DNA from: JAKBCQ01 sp021807585
GTDB taxonomy: Bacteria; Planctomycetota; Planctomycetia; Isosphaerales; Isosphaeraceae
Reading direction: 5' to 3'
DNA: 13,199 nt
Assembly: GCA_027325115.1 (NCBI GenBank)
Contig: DAHWFG010000074.1
Location: forward strand, 1-13,199
The position numbers were made by a program, and so were the translations under genes. This document shows, in pieces, positions 6,149 through 12,955 of the stretch. The stretch's first letter is position 1, and every line of letters starts with the position of its first letter. Under the pieces are notes generated by a model that worked only from the letters and a program-made list of their open reading frames with translations, did not search any database and was not told where the DNA came from.

Positions 6149-6524
6149 TTTCGGGATTTTCCCCGCCCCGAGCTTCCGCCGCCGCGCGAGCGCGGTTTTC
6201 AGAATATCAAAACCAATGGAATGCGGCTCGGTCTGCGTCACACAATTCAGGGATATACATCCCAGAACTGATGAAGATACTGGATCTTACTCTTTTGTTT
6301 ATTAGTATCTGCTGAATATCGATTCGATCCCGGCCGGCGCGATTTCCTCGAAATCCTGTTTCTTCTCGTCGCCCGGCGGAACGCGGGCGATTGCGTCGTG
6401 TTATTGAACAGGCGAACAGAACAAGAAAGTGGATTTTAGTATAGTAAAAAATGATTCGCGGTTTATGTGTCGCTTCACGTCGGTGTCGTATGTCGCGGGT
6501 TTCTTGGTTGTGTTGATCAGGGAG
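6149..6524. other. Gene-free stretch between the YCII operon and the reductase-like gene
   Basis: No convincing gene on either strand. It contains AT-rich patches around 6285-6310 and 6425-6452. The second holds TTAGTATAGTA (6436-6446), an 11-mer also present at 1441-1451. Open frames here are antisense or low-complexity and match nothing I know. Confidence 0.45.
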
Positions 6525-6557
6525 GCGTCGCCGCGGGGTTTGACGCCGCGGCGACGC
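6525..6557. terminator. Perfect 12-bp stem hairpin after the reductase-like gene
   Basis: GCGTCGCCGCGG (6525-6536) and its exact reverse complement CCGCGGCGACGC (6546-6557) enclose a nine-base loop. It lies 50 bases past the stop of the 6608-7819 gene in its direction of transcription. The stem is very GC-rich and no T-run follows on the minus strand, so it may act as a transcript-end stabiliser or a factor-dependent terminator. It could also be an interspersed palindrome. Confidence 0.55.
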
Positions 6558-6607
6558 TTGGACGCACCAATCGTACGGGCTACCGGGTCGGTCGGTATCT
6601 TGATCGA

Positions 6608-7819
6608 TCATCCCAACAGCCGATGCACATCCTTCAATTTGGCGGGGATGTCGATCTCTTGGGAGCAAGTCGGCAGGCAGTCGCCGCAGCCGACGCAGGC
6701 GGTTCCATTCCGCGTCAGGGAGGCGTATTCCTTCCGCGCCCGATCGACGTCGTAATAATCACGTGCGTATCGCTCATAGCGGAAGATATCTGCAATCGCG
6801 ATGTGTTCGGGACAAACCGAGACGCATTCGGCGCACAACAGGCAGGTCAATCCCTTGTTGTGGCCGGCCAAAAGACCGAGCGCCGCGTGATCTTGCGGTT
6901 TCATCGCCAGGGAGGCCGCCGCGAGCGTGTTCTCGCGGAACTGATCAAAATTCTTGTTCGCGATCACCGCCGCGGTGAGGTTCTCGTTCGACCTCAGCCA
7001 CTTAACCATCGCCGATGCGGGAGTGCTTCCCTGGAATTTCGGGTCCGCGAGAAGCTTCTTGAACTTCTCATCGTTCGCGGCGCGACCGACGCCCCCCATC
7101 GTCTTCATCGCGATCGTGCCGATGTCTTTCTTCTTCGCGACCTCGATCCATTCGGCAACCTCTTTGCGGTCGCCGTAGGTGTGGAAGAACTGGGTCGCCT
7201 CGTAGGGACGGTTGTCGGCGAGGTAGTGCATGATTTCCCAGGCCATGTCACCGCCGATCGAGTTGTAATGATGCTGGGAAATCGCCAGGTGTTTGACCAA
7301 CCCCTCTTTTTTGAGCCGTTCGAACGCCCGAACCATGCCCGAGTTCTGCTTCGCCTCTTCAATCGAGTGATAGCCGAAATGGAATTTGAAGACGTCGTAA
7401 TATCCGACGCCCGATTTCTTGAGCCGATCCTTAACGAAATCGTAGTGCCGCTCTTCGTCGATCTTGCCGCGCGTGTGGTCGCCGTTCACGCGGTCGACGA
7501 CACATTCGAGGTAATACGCCTCTCGCGGCAGTTTTTTGAGCGCCGGCGGAAGCGTGTCGGCGTTCCAGTTTTGAGCCTTGTGCCAGTAATTCACACCCGC
7601 GTTCACCGCCCGGGGAATGAGTTCCTTCGGCCAGTCGGACGCGCCCACGAGCCAGCCGATCTCAAGCCCCGTTCGGCCGTATCGCCGCGTGGGAAGCTTG
7701 TCCGGGGCGGCCTTGTCATCCGCCAGCACAGGCAGGCCGGCGAGGCTCGCCGCGGCCACGCCCGTCGCACCAATCCGCATCATGTCTCGGCGAGAAAGAT
7801 CCTGCGCATCATGACTCAT
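6608..7819 (-). CDS. Tat-exported aldo/keto-reductase-fold protein with two [4Fe-4S] motifs
   Basis: A 403-aa protein. Residues 1-33 look like a twin-arginine signal: SRRDMMR at 9-15, a hydrophobic stretch to VLA, and likely cleavage after Ala33. Residues 43-305 follow the aldo/keto reductase barrel (RYGRTGLEIGWLVGA; DVFKFHFGYHS; LVKHLAISQHHYNS; GTIAMKTMGG). The C terminus carries two ferredoxin-type motifs: Cys326, 329, 332, 336 (CLLCAECVSVCP) and Cys375, 378, 381, 385 (CVGCGDCLPTC). In the classical tetrad, Asp and Tyr of FDTA..Y are replaced by His80 and Trp85 in NYWHKAQNW, and the Lys strand (YLECVVD) lacks Lys; only His147 remains. Normal NAD(P)H reductase chemistry is therefore unlikely, and a periplasmic electron-transfer or structural role fits better. 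The ATG at 7819 places the RR motif correctly. Substrate unknown. Confidence 0.92.
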   Translation of the reverse strand: MSHDAQDLSRRDMMRIGATGVAAASLAGLPVLADDKAAPDKLPTRRYGRTGLEIGWLVGASDWPKELIPRAVNAGVNYWHKAQNWNADTLPPALKKLPREAYYLECVVDRVNGDHTRGKIDEERHYDFVKDRLKKSGVGYYDVFKFHFGYHSIEEAKQNSGMVRAFERLKKEGLVKHLAISQHHYNSIGGDMAWEIMHYLADNRPYEATQFFHTYGDRKEVAEWIEVAKKKDIGTIAMKTMGGVGRAANDEKFKKLLADPKFQGSTPASAMVKWLRSNENLTAAVIANKNFDQFRENTLAAASLAMKPQDHAALGLLAGHNKGLTCLLCAECVSVCPEHIAIADIFRYERYARDYYDVDRARKEYASLTRNGTACVGCGDCLPTCSQEIDIPAKLKDVHRLLG

Positions 7820-8242
7820 GGCCGTAATCTCTCCATCTACCGTTGAGATCTGTCAAGCAGCCCGGTTCACGCAATCCATCAAGTCTACAAACCAAACCGC
7901 GGCGGTCAATAACCGTGTCGGTCGCCCAAGGAACCTTGAAACATGTCTGTATCTATTCGTGCTTCCCCTCCGGCGTTCCGAGCGATCCGACGCGACTCCA
8001 TCACCCGGTGAACGGCTCGACAAATCGACCCCGAAGTTCGCTCACGGGCGTAGCCCGCGGACGAAACGATCGGATCCAAAAAATTGGAACGCCAAAGCCG
8101 AACGCCTAGAATCAACGGTCGATCAAGTCTTCGGATCTTATTCACGACGTAATTGCAAATATTAACTGAATCGAAACATAGTATTTTGATCATGAATTAA
8201 TCTTGGTTTCTCGACACGGGGCGGTGTTCGGCTCGCGCGTCG
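7820..8242. other. 423-bp gap between two exported-protein genes
   Basis: It should hold the promoter of the 6608-7819 gene (minus strand) and the transcript end of the large heme protein. A bulged stem CGACAC/GTGTTCG lies near 8212-8230, but without a T-run. A short CGGGC-GTA-GCCCG hairpin lies around 8047-8059. DNA near 8155-8200 is AT-rich. I see no credible gene. Confidence 0.4.
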
Positions 8243-11200
8243 TCATCGATCAGCGGGAGGGGGTGCGCCCGGCTTCGACGGTTGTGCGTCGCTCAGCAAG
8301 AACGTCATCAGGTCGCCGACCTGCCGGTCTGTCAGTCCGTCGAGAAGTTTCTCGGGCATCACCGAGGTTTTCGAGGGGGCGATCTCGGAGACCTTGTCGC
8401 GGGGGATGGTGATGGACTTCGCGTCCGTCCCCACGACCGTGACATGCTCCGGAGTTGAGCCGCCTAACAACCCGCTCAGCACCCTCCCGTCCTCAAGCGC
8501 CACGCTGTACGACAGAAAATCGGGGTTGATCGCCGCGCTTGGCCGACGGATGTCTTTGAGGACCGAAGCGAAATCGCGGTGGACGAGGTTCGTGAGATCG
8601 GGCCCGATCTTCGCTCCCTCGCCGCGGATCGCGTGGCAGCCGGCGCAGTTTAACTTCGATCCGAAGAACAGCCGCTTCCCTGTCTCCCAGTCGCCCCGTG
8701 CGAACTCGGGGACGGCCGCGGGGGGATCGTCGGAGAGCTCGGTCTGTGTGACCCAAGGCATCAAGACCCTCCGAAGCGGCAGAGTTCTCGGCCTCGGGTC
8801 GTCCGCCGTGCTCCAGGATACTGATAGCGAAGGAGTCGGTGCTCCTGTGGAGAGCGAGAGCTTGAACGAAACCATCGGAGAGTCGGCCGAAGTCGTCGCC
8901 GTGAGGCGGGCCGACTTCTCTCCGGTCGACTCGGCGCGGCAGGGGCCGCTCGCCTCCAGGCTGAGCCGAGAGCCCGCGGAGAAGTTGACCGTCACCGTCT
9001 CGTTGGGATACGCGAAATCAAGTCGGGAACCCGGCTGGACGGCGGGGTGGAGCATCGAATCGAGATCGAGCCGGCCCGAGAGTTTGAGGACTCCGGGACG
9101 CGTGATCAGGTTGCGGAGGCGCGCGTGCGGCTCGCTCGCGACCGTGAGACCCGAGGCCACATTCCAGTCGGGGTGCGGCAACCAGCCGGTCCATTCCGCC
9201 GAGCCGTCGTCGGCGAGCCACGAAGCCTCCACCCCGCTGAGATCGAATCCAAGGTCGATGCCGCCGGCGCGGGGAAGGCGACCGCTCGTAGGGTCTCCGG
9301 ATGTTCCGCGCGTCGGAAAGGTGATCGAAAACGACGCGGGCGCGGTCCGTGCCGTGGTTCGGAGGATGATGGAGCGGCCGTCGTCCCCAAACGCTTCGGA
9401 TAGCACGGGGAGCTCGTACCGACGCGCCCGACCCTGGGCCTGTACCACGGCGTAGCCGGGGCGAAGCCGCTCGAAGCGGTCTCCCGCAGCCACGTAACGC
9501 CCTCCCTCGATATGCGTCCCCTTGACGATATCCTTCCACTCCGTCGGGTCGAGCGACCGATCGAACACCACGCACGTTTCGGTCGGCGACGCCGCCCACG
9601 CCGACACCGGCTGCGCGACCGCGGGCTCCGAAAGAGAGATCTTGTAAAGGCGGCCGATTCCGCCCGGCCCGCTCCCCCAGTCCGGCTCTCCGCTGTGGCA
9701 CGCGACGACCAGGTCTCCTTTCGGTGAGAATGCGGCATCCACCGGCAACGATCCCAGGCACGCAAGCACCTGATTGCGCGCCACATAGCCTTCGGGCGTC
9801 TTGACCAGCGACGTCCGGAAGAGCTTGCCGCGCGATTCTCCCGTGACGATCGCGTCCCCCTCCCACCACCCCTGTCCCCAAACCGCGGCGCCGACGACCC
9901 TGGGCTCGTTGAAACGGAATCCACACGTCGACTCGTGCTGGGGTGAGTAATCGAAGACGCTCGGCTCGTCGATCACGCCGGGAAGGAATTTCGGGTGGCG
10001 GGCGGGAAAGCCGTAGTGCCTACCACGGCGGATCTCCAAAAGCTCGTCAAACGGGTTGCCGTTTGGAACCCAAGTGGCGCCTTCCTGGTCGGTTGCGAAC
10101 AGATCGCCGCGGCGGTTGAATTGCATCGACGTGAGGTAGCGAACTCCCGTGGCGAAGATCTCCGGCCGGTCTGAACCTGGAGCGAAGCTGAGGACCGCTC
10201 CGGCCGTCTGGGTCGGGTCGTAATGCGACACGACACCCGTCATCGAGCGCTCGTCGGGTTTGGGGACCGATCCGTCCGGCTTCGCGAGCATGTAGGCGTT
10301 GAAGGTATTGAGGCTGCCGAGGCTGGTGTAGACCGTCCCGTCGGGCCCGATTGCGATGCCCAGGCCGCCGCTGACCCGTCGCGCATCGCGGAGCGCCGCG
10401 GGAACGTCGGGTCCCTTCCACGAAGCGACCACGCTTTCGCGATCCGGCACGCCGTCGCCGTCGGTGTCGTCGTGCCGGACCACCTGATCGCGGCGGACGA
10501 CGTATAACGACCCGTCCCTCAAGGCGATTCCGACAGGATAATCCTCGCTCTTGGCGTCGAGGAACGTCGTAACCCGATCCTCCAGGCCGTCGTCGTCGGT
10601 GTCGCGGAGAACGTGCAGACGGCCGTCGTAGCCCGCGGCGAAGAGACGGCCGTCGGGGGCGTATTCGACGTTGTTGATGTTCGTCAATTCGACGCGCAAT
10701 TCTCGGACCGAGAAGCCCGGCACAAGCATCTGCACGGCCGGGGCGTCCGCGGGAACGGGGGGACGTCCCACAATCTTCACGGTCGGCGGCCGTCGGGTTT
10801 GACGGCCATGTTTGCCGAGAAGGTAGTTCTCGACATCACGTAGCTCGGCGTCGAGAAGAGCCCGGTCGAAAATCAGTATTTCGGCGATTCGACCGAGGAA
10901 AAATTGCTGGACAAATGGCGACTCACCCGGATTCGGACCGAAACGGTTGAAACGCGCCCCGACCGTGACCTCGTCCAAGGCGATCGCCGAATCGCCGCGG
11001 GCGCGCGTCCCTTGCGGAACGCCGTCGAATCGGACCTCGGTGCCCGCAGGCCCGGGCCTCGTGCGGACGGCGACGATGTGAAAGCCGTCCAGGGGAACGT
11101 CGGCGTCGAGGAGGTCGACCGCGCCCGATTGGCCGGCCCCCTCGACGTTCAGGACCGACCAAAACTTGCTCGGATGATCGCCCAAGTCGATGTTGAGGCC

Positions 11201-11653
11201 GGTGATGAAATCGTCGCCGCCGGAGCGGTTGGTCGAGAAGAGTGCGCGAAATCCCCCGTCATGCGACGTCGGCGCGGCGACGATCAGAGCCGTCAGCTCC
11301 CGAGACGTGCGACCGCTCGACCGTTCGAAGCACAAGAAATCGTCGCCGTCGAACCGGAGGGAGGTCTCGTCACGCCCTATTTCCCACGTCGGCCGCGCAC
11401 CCCTGATCCGTTGGACCAGGTGACGATCGTTGCCCGAGAAGTCATGCCATCGATCGACACCCTGGCCCGCGTCGAGCGGAGGAAGCGCCGTCGACGACCT
11501 AGCGGCTTGCTCGGCGGCGACATCAAGCCAGAGCCAGAGGCCGTCACGGACTTTCATTCCCGAGTCGGCCCGCGGGATCGTCGTCTGGGATTGCGCGACG
11601 GCGCACGATCCGGCGACGAAGCAAACGCTCAGAAGAAATCGGGTGCGGTCCAT
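8243..11653 (-). CDS. Secreted LamG / beta-propeller / CxxCH heme protein, Pirellula-Verrucomicrobium type
   Basis: A 1136-aa protein from the ATG at 11653, which gives MDRTRFLLSVCFVAGSCAVA, a normal Sec signal peptide; the longer TTG start at 11680 would bury that signal. Residues about 36-283 form a LamG/concanavalin-like domain (WLDVAA...; FDRALLDAELRDVENYLLGK). Residues about 305-675 are a dehydrogenase-type beta-propeller with DTDDDGLEDR and DTDGDGVPDR calcium-type loops, GLGIAIGPDGTVY, and GRHYGFPARHP. A beta-rich middle region follows. Residues about 985-1122 are the heme-binding domain: GKRLFFGSKLNCAGCHAIRG places the heme at Cys1003, Cys1006 and His1007, with Met1099 (SVMPEKL) a candidate axial ligand. 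The tail is Pro-rich. Such proteins are abundant in planctomycetes and are thought to oxidise sugars or alcohols outside the cytoplasm; substrate unknown. It is upstream of the Tat reductase-like gene, on the same strand. Confidence 0.95.
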   Translation of the reverse strand: MDRTRFLLSVCFVAGSCAVAQSQTTIPRADSGMKVRDGLWLWLDVAAEQAARSSTALPPLDAGQGVDRWHDFSGNDRHLVQRIRGARPTWEIGRDETSLRFDGDDFLCFERSSGRTSRELTALIVAAPTSHDGGFRALFSTNRSGGDDFITGLNIDLGDHPSKFWSVLNVEGAGQSGAVDLLDADVPLDGFHIVAVRTRPGPAGTEVRFDGVPQGTRARGDSAIALDEVTVGARFNRFGPNPGESPFVQQFFLGRIAEILIFDRALLDAELRDVENYLLGKHGRQTRRPPTVKIVGRPPVPADAPAVQMLVPGFSVRELRVELTNINNVEYAPDGRLFAAGYDGRLHVLRDTDDDGLEDRVTTFLDAKSEDYPVGIALRDGSLYVVRRDQVVRHDDTDGDGVPDRESVVASWKGPDVPAALRDARRVSGGLGIAIGPDGTVYTSLGSLNTFNAYMLAKPDGSVPKPDERSMTGVVSHYDPTQTAGAVLSFAPGSDRPEIFATGVRYLTSMQFNRRGDLFATDQEGATWVPNGNPFDELLEIRRGRHYGFPARHPKFLPGVIDEPSVFDYSPQHESTCGFRFNEPRVVGAAVWGQGWWEGDAIVTGESRGKLFRTSLVKTPEGYVARNQVLACLGSLPVDAAFSPKGDLVVACHSGEPDWGSGPGGIGRLYKISLSEPAVAQPVSAWAASPTETCVVFDRSLDPTEWKDIVKGTHIEGGRYVAAGDRFERLRPGYAVVQAQGRARRYELPVLSEAFGDDGRSIILRTTARTAPASFSITFPTRGTSGDPTSGRLPRAGGIDLGFDLSGVEASWLADDGSAEWTGWLPHPDWNVASGLTVASEPHARLRNLITRPGVLKLSGRLDLDSMLHPAVQPGSRLDFAYPNETVTVNFSAGSRLSLEASGPCRAESTGEKSARLTATTSADSPMVSFKLSLSTGAPTPSLSVSWSTADDPRPRTLPLRRVLMPWVTQTELSDDPPAAVPEFARGDWETGKRLFFGSKLNCAGCHAIRGEGAKIGPDLTNLVHRDFASVLKDIRRPSAAINPDFLSYSVALEDGRVLSGLLGGSTPEHVTVVGTDAKSITIPRDKVSEIAPSKTSVMPEKLLDGLTDRQVGDLMTFLLSDAQPSKPGAPPPADR

Positions 11654-11680
11654 GAATGTTAATCCGATCGCGTGTTTCAA

Positions 11681-11872
11681 TCAGCCGACCTCGGGCATCG
11701 AGAAACATTCCGAACGGACGCCTCGAACGACCGATACGGAAGCTTCACCTAACGCGGCGAAGCCGCAATCTTTACCAGCCCGAAGCGCGAGCGAGTGAAT
11801 GGTTCATGATCGTCAAGACTTTCATTGAATTATCCAGATATACACTCGCTAGCGCTTCTTGCTTGTAATCCC
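11681..11872. other. Leader region of the heme-protein gene, with a dispersed-type repeat
   Basis: No gene is seen. On the minus strand this leads into the heme-protein gene, so its promoter should be here, though none is clear. At 11754-11797 lies GCGGC-GAA-GCCGC (five-bp stem, GAA loop) followed by a CCCGAAGCGCGAGCGAGTG segment. I recall that combination as a common intergenic repeat in planctomycetes; this cannot be verified here. Confidence 0.45.
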
Positions 11873-11974
11873 CTAAAAATGACTCTGAAGGATGCGCGCA
11901 CGACGCGTAGAAGTTACAGACGAAGACTCTAACTCCTGAATGGAATCGGTCTTGGGGAGTTTTAACTTATTCAT
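11873..11974 (-). pseudogene. BrnA/CopG-type antitoxin remnant
   Basis: The ATG at 11974 overlaps the toxin TGA as ATGA and opens MNKLKLPKTDSIQELE, which matches the N terminus of antitoxins of the type PKTDSI(Q/E)ELA-FWDTHD. After about 15 residues the match ends, and the frame stops at TAG (11875-11873), giving only 33 aa where such antitoxins usually have 80 or more. The conserved FWDTHDLTDFE part and the DNA-binding domain are absent. No continuation is recognisable in other frames downstream, so the 3' part appears deleted. The coupling to the upstream toxin frame is the best evidence that this was real. Confidence 0.6.
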
Positions 11975-12253
11975 CGGCGGTTCGATTTTCGATATCGACG
12001 TTTCTCTTTATTTGGTCGTCTCCCGCGCGGAGACTGGGTATCCGTTGCCGCGGGAAATCGGACAAGGATGCAGAATAGATAACGACCCGCTTCGGTTTGG
12101 CCCAGGACATAAGATACCGGATTCTCTCCTCCGGATTTCGCTCTAACCCCGAGGACTTCACGAAACAAACCTCTTCGACCGCTTCAGGCGCGACGCCAAG
12201 GCGGGCGATATGCTCGACTTTTTCCTCGGGCCGGTTAACACGTCGATTCTCAT
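11971..12253 (-). pseudogene. BrnT-family toxin pseudogene with four single-base frameshifts
   Basis: Starting at the ATG at 12253 (GAAGG upstream), a BrnT-like protein of about 93 aa can be followed through all three frames: MRIDVLT, then PEEKVEHIARLGVAPEAVEE through VCF, then GENPVSYVLGQTEAGRYLFC through ILVRFP, then GNGYPVSARETT, then NKEKRRYRKSNRR and TGA. The reading frame shifts near 12233 (one base missing before GGCCC; restores Trp), 12162 (one missing after TTC; restores Gly), 12051 (one missing; restores Asp) and 12014-12011 (one extra A). VEHIAR, the GQTEAGRYLF strand and the final SAR..T..EKRRYR are family landmarks. BrnT is a ribonuclease toxin encoded before its antitoxin BrnA, the order seen here. 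With four shifts it cannot be active. Confidence 0.8.
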
Positions 12254-12351
12254 GCCCGGATCGCCTTCGACAGCATCCTGACATCGGCCTTCACTCTCGC
12301 ATCGCGTGGCGTGGCCGATCTGCCGAGGCACGTCGTTCGGCCTCAGGGAAA

Positions 12352-12774
12352 TCAGTAAATGCGGAAACTGCCGGCCCGGCAGTACTCGATGAACTCACGG
12401 ATGGTTGGGATATGCTCTGGGCCGAACCGCTGTACGACGACCCGGCCCTGTTCCGGTCCCTTCGCATTCGTCAATTTGGCCTCCAGATAATCGGTTCCCT
12501 GAGCGGCCCGCGTTAGCTGCTTCAATGGGCCCTCCGAGATCGCCGTGATCGCCCGCTCCAGGGCGTCGCCAAACGACCGGGCGTCACGGGCGTAGAACCT
12601 CTGGCCGCTGTTGCCGTGGTACGGCCCGTCGCCCCAGTCCGCCTTGAGCACCCCGCGAGGAGGCCCAGTGCCCGTGGGAACCCAGCCGAACTCCTCGCCG
12701 AGTTCAAGGATGTCGCTCCACCCGGAATTAGTCCAGCGGAAGTACCCTCCGGCGCCGTCAAGGTCCATGCCCAC
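12352..12774 (-). CDS. Conserved protein of unknown function (MGMD...GYFRW type)
   Basis: A 140-aa soluble protein beginning MGMDLDGAGGYFRWTNSGWS, with GPPRGVLKADWGDGPYHGNS at 38-57, QRFYARDARSFGDALERAI at 58-76 and a closing FIEYCRAGSFRIY. The MGMD start with an early YFR motif and a late CRAG-FRI end recalls a broad family of bacterial and phage hypothetical proteins; no function is known to me. I accept the GTG at 12774 because AAGGAG lies seven bases before it, whereas the ATG two codons later would have a 13-base gap. No signal peptide or membrane helix is visible. Cys131 in EYCRAGSF is its only cysteine. Three 27-bp repeats lie upstream, followed by the four-helix-bundle gene. Confidence 0.88.
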   Translation of the reverse strand: MGMDLDGAGGYFRWTNSGWSDILELGEEFGWVPTGTGPPRGVLKADWGDGPYHGNSGQRFYARDARSFGDALERAITAISEGPLKQLTRAAQGTDYLEAKLTNAKGPEQGRVVVQRFGPEHIPTIREFIEYCRAGSFRIY

Positions 12775-12842
12775 GACTTCTCTCCTTCGCCGAACGACCT
12801 TACCCGCCCGGCGGAAACGGGGACACTCGAAGAATTTCCAAC

Positions 12843-12923
12843 ATTGTAGTGAAGCGGACTCAATCGTTGATTGTAGCGGAGCAGACTTGGAATCGCATCG
12901 TAGCTGAGCGGACTCGAAAGTTC
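12843..12923. repeat. Three tandem 27-bp units
   Basis: Units at 12843-12869, 12870-12896 and 12897-12923 share an 18-base core: ATTGTAGTGAAGCGGACT, ATTGTAGCGGAGCAGACT and ATCGTAGCTGAGCGGACT. The last nine bases of each unit are variable. The period is exactly 27, so the minus strand could encode nine-residue repeats (SPLSYD, PSLLRYN, SPLHYN). There is no good gene around it, and it sits in the 180-bp gap before the GTG-started gene. Confidence 0.75.
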
Positions 12924-12955
12924 AACCAGGAACGGCCGTTTGAACTGCAAGACGG

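Noticed and set aside
5397..6305. Long plus-strand open frame of 302 codons.
   Set aside because: It is antisense to the sigma factor and YCII genes, Arg/Ala-rich, and without recognisable motifs.
6467..7846. Plus-strand open frame of 459 codons, longer than the gene opposite.
   Set aside because: It is antisense to the Tat/Fe-S protein, which has eight ordered cluster cysteines and a signal peptide. The codon-phase mirror of GC-rich genes produces such long shadows.
8394..9455. Plus-strand open frame of 353 codons, and others opposite the heme protein.
   Set aside because: All are antisense or out of frame to the 1136-aa protein with clear domains; no independent support.
12060..12120. A two-base insertion in the toxin pseudogene at the RYL codons as the explanation for the second frame change.
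   Set aside because: Placing one missing base after TTC at 12162 instead restores CFGEVLGVRAKSGGENPV, a longer and more family-like match, so that site is preferred.
12254..12351. Possible terminator from CTGAGGC and GCCTC arms downstream of the 12352-12774 gene.
   Set aside because: The stem needs bulges and no T-run follows; too weak to list.
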